Part shown: piece by piece, positions 4,716 to 6,376 of the stretch | How positions within the stretch are numbered: position 1 is the stretch's first letter | Layout of the letters: each line of letters starts with the position of its first letter | DNA from: Chitinophagaceae bacterium | Lineage (GTDB): Bacteria > Bacteroidota > Bacteroidia > Chitinophagales > Chitinophagaceae | NCBI GenBank assembly: GCA_947481355.1 | Contig: CANKGM010000121.1 | Coordinates: 1 to 6,376, forward strand | Direction of reading: 5' to 3' | DNA: 6,376 nucleotides | Program-made: the position numbers and the translations under genes | Notes under the pieces: model-generated | What the model was told of the DNA's origin: nothing | Databases searched by the model: none | The model's input: only the letters and a program-made list of their open reading frames with translations

Positions 4716-6376
4716 CTTAATTATTTTAATTCTGCTTCCCTTAGCATCATACAATTCTATCATACTTATGCTTTCTTTAGTATACCAAATCAACCTTTCT
4801 GATGAAGAAAGATAGGTATCACCCCAATAAAATTCCTGCTTCATTTTCCTGCCATTTTTAAATGTAAACATGGCGTATTCGCTTGCACTACCGACGTCAT
4901 AGAATTGCTGTCCGGGCCTGGCGTAACGGAACGTCTGCAGCAATCCTGAGTTTGCTGCCGCCAAAAGTAATAATGATCCATCTGCACTTCTCATACTTGC
5001 AATTCCCTTCATATCTCCTGGTGTTCTTAATCCAGTTTGTCTGGAATTCATCACTTCAAAATTTCCTTTACCATTACCCGAAAGCAGCATCCCATTCATA
5101 GCATCATATGCACCTGTTGATGCTTCGGTAGAATTGGAATTCCCTGTTATCAGGATATCAATATTACCATCGCCATTATAGTCGGCACTCAACATACCAA
5201 ATATCGGTGATGACTGGCAAAGAAGCGGCAATGCCTTTCTGTCAAAAACACCATTACCTTTATTTTCAAAATAGCTACTCTCCATGCACTCACTTTTTAC
5301 AATGGTTGCATCTTTGAGCTCATCAGAAGTAAATGATTCCTCAAATGTAACAGACGCAAAATCGTTGTACGTTGAAAAGCGGCCCCTGGCAGCAGGCATC
5401 TGCTTTATCACTTCATCTCGACTTGGATAAATGTAATTTTTTCCCTGAACATAGTAGCACATTACTGGGTCGATCCGTCCGTTTTTATCAAAATCTTTGG
5501 CATAAATACAGAGAGGTTCATTGGCTGATGCATGGTGCCTGCTATTTAACCCAAGATTTCCCACTACATAATCTATATCACCATCGTTGTCATAGTCTGC
5601 TGCAGTTATACTGTTCCACCAACCTGATGAGTGTGGGAGAATAACCGGGGTTCTAGAATTTAATTTTCCTAACTCGTTTTTTATGAACATTACAGGCATG
5701 AATTCACCAGTAACCATCAGATCTTTCCAACCGTCGTTATCATAATCTGTCCACAAAGCGGATGTTACCATGCCTAATCTACCCGACTCTGGTAATTCAA
5801 CTGACCTATCTGTGAATACGCCTCCTTTGTTTTTTAGCAAATAACTTTGAGGAGACAAAGGATAACTGCCCGGACTTACCCTGCCTCCAACAAATAAATC
5901 GAGATACCCATCTTTGTCATAATCACAGGCAACTACACATGACCCTGCAGAAAGGGTTGATGGAAGAGCATGGGGGGTATTTTCAAAATTGCCCCTGCCA
6001 TCGTTTATATACAACCTGTCTTGCAGCATACTAGCCTTGGGTAGAAATTCACTGCTACCACTTACAACGTATAGGTCAGCATCTCCATCATTGTCTGCAT
6101 CAAAAAAAAGTGTTCCCATATCTTCACAAGAACTATCCTGATTCAATGGCTTCTTTGTAAAATTACCGTCCTTGTGTTGAATGAATAAACTGCCCAGATT
6201 ACCTGCACTAGCACCAACATAAAAATCACTTAAGCCATCATCATTAATATCGGCAGTGGCAAACCCCGGCCCAAGGCGGGAATGCATATGCGGCAACAAA
6301 GGTTGTATTTTGAAATCGACAAATTCATTTTCAAAGTGGTTGTAATTAATACCATGCGTACCTGTCATGTCCCTAA
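4713..6376 (-). CDS. FG-GAP/VCBS-repeat protein (ASPIC/UnbV-like family), C-terminal part only
   Basis: The reading frame is open to the right edge: two codons (Arg, Asp) precede the first visible Met at 6366-6368, so that Met is very likely internal and the gene starts outside the window. About 553 residues are visible. Counting from that Met, seven calcium-binding-type loops of the DxDxDGxxD kind begin at D40, D90, D149, D208, D258, D292 and D396, each followed by a hydrophobic strand such as DLFVGG or DYVVGN, as in FG-GAP/VCBS beta-propellers. The segment VDFKIQPLLPHMHSRLGPG (17-35) and the C-terminal SSSERLIW (521-528) resemble the second half of large (roughly 1,100-residue) Bacteroidota VCBS proteins, judged from memory. 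No C-terminal sorting domain is clear. Such proteins are exported, usually as outer-membrane lipoproteins, with unknown ligands. The gene directly precedes the haloperoxidase, suggesting a shared job. Confidence 0.88.
   Translation of the reverse strand, partial: RDMTGTHGINYNHFENEFVDFKIQPLLPHMHSRLGPGFATADINDDGLSDFYVGASAGNLGSLFIQHKDGNFTKKPLNQDSSCEDMGTLFFDADNDGDADLYVVSGSSEFLPKASMLQDRLYINDGRGNFENTPHALPSTLSAGSCVVACDYDKDGYLDLFVGGRVSPGSYPLSPQSYLLKNKGGVFTDRSVELPESGRLGMVTSALWTDYDNDGWKDLMVTGEFMPVMFIKNELGKLNSRTPVILPHSSGWWNSITAADYDNDGDIDYVVGNLGLNSRHHASANEPLCIYAKDFDKNGRIDPVMCYYVQGKNYIYPSRDEVIKQMPAARGRFSTYNDFASVTFEESFTSDELKDATIVKSECMESSYFENKGNGVFDRKALPLLCQSSPIFGMLSADYNGDGNIDILITGNSNSTEASTGAYDAMNGMLLSGNGKGNFEVMNSRQTGLRTPGDMKGIASMRSADGSLLLLAAANSGLLQTFRYARPGQQFYDVGSASEYAMFTFKNGRKMKQEFYWGDTYLSSSERLIWYTKESISMIELYDAKGSRIKIIK

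Noticed and set aside
6366..6368. ATG as the true start of the VCBS gene
   Set aside because: The frame continues upstream to the window edge without a stop, the protein starts mid-domain with no signal peptide, and the family is usually about twice as long.

Overview
The window looks like chromosomal DNA from a Bacteroidota bacterium, perhaps a Chitinophagaceae-type soil or freshwater organism; the family-level guess is weak. The signs are AT-rich DNA, start codons without a clear Shine-Dalgarno sequence, very AT-rich gaps, and the protein types present: a lipoprotein PAP2/vanadium-haloperoxidase-like enzyme next to a large FG-GAP/VCBS protein, a twin-arginine flavoprotein and a lipoprotein amidohydrolase. 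There are no RNA genes, insertion sequences, CRISPR arrays or phage genes that I can support.

All four genes lie on the minus strand, so transcription runs right to left. In that order: (1) the C-terminal part of a VCBS/FG-GAP beta-propeller protein (4713-6376), whose start lies beyond the right edge; (2) a vanadium-dependent haloperoxidase-like lipoprotein (3394-4713), whose ATG overlaps the VCBS stop codon by one base (TAATG); (3) after a 362-base gap holding an inverted repeat and two pairs of short direct repeats, a Tat-exported FAD-dependent amine-oxidase-like protein (1559-3031); (4) after a 220-base gap, an exported metal-dependent amidohydrolase of the amidohydrolase-2 type (217-1338). 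The leftmost 216 bases are AT-rich and appear non-coding.

Genes 2 to 4 carry export signals (two of lipoprotein type, one Tat), and VCBS proteins of gene 1's type are normally exported, so the locus probably works in the cell envelope or outside the cell. The VCBS and haloperoxidase genes are almost certainly one transcription unit. Whether the flavoprotein and amidohydrolase belong to the same pathway cannot be settled from sequence. One testable idea is that the flavoprotein is an oxidase releasing hydrogen peroxide, the co-substrate a vanadium haloperoxidase needs. The other points worth a second look are a chloroperoxidase-like active-site signature in the haloperoxidase, a perfect 22-base palindrome lying over the metal-binding HxH codons of the amidohydrolase, and the inverted repeat downstream of the haloperoxidase.
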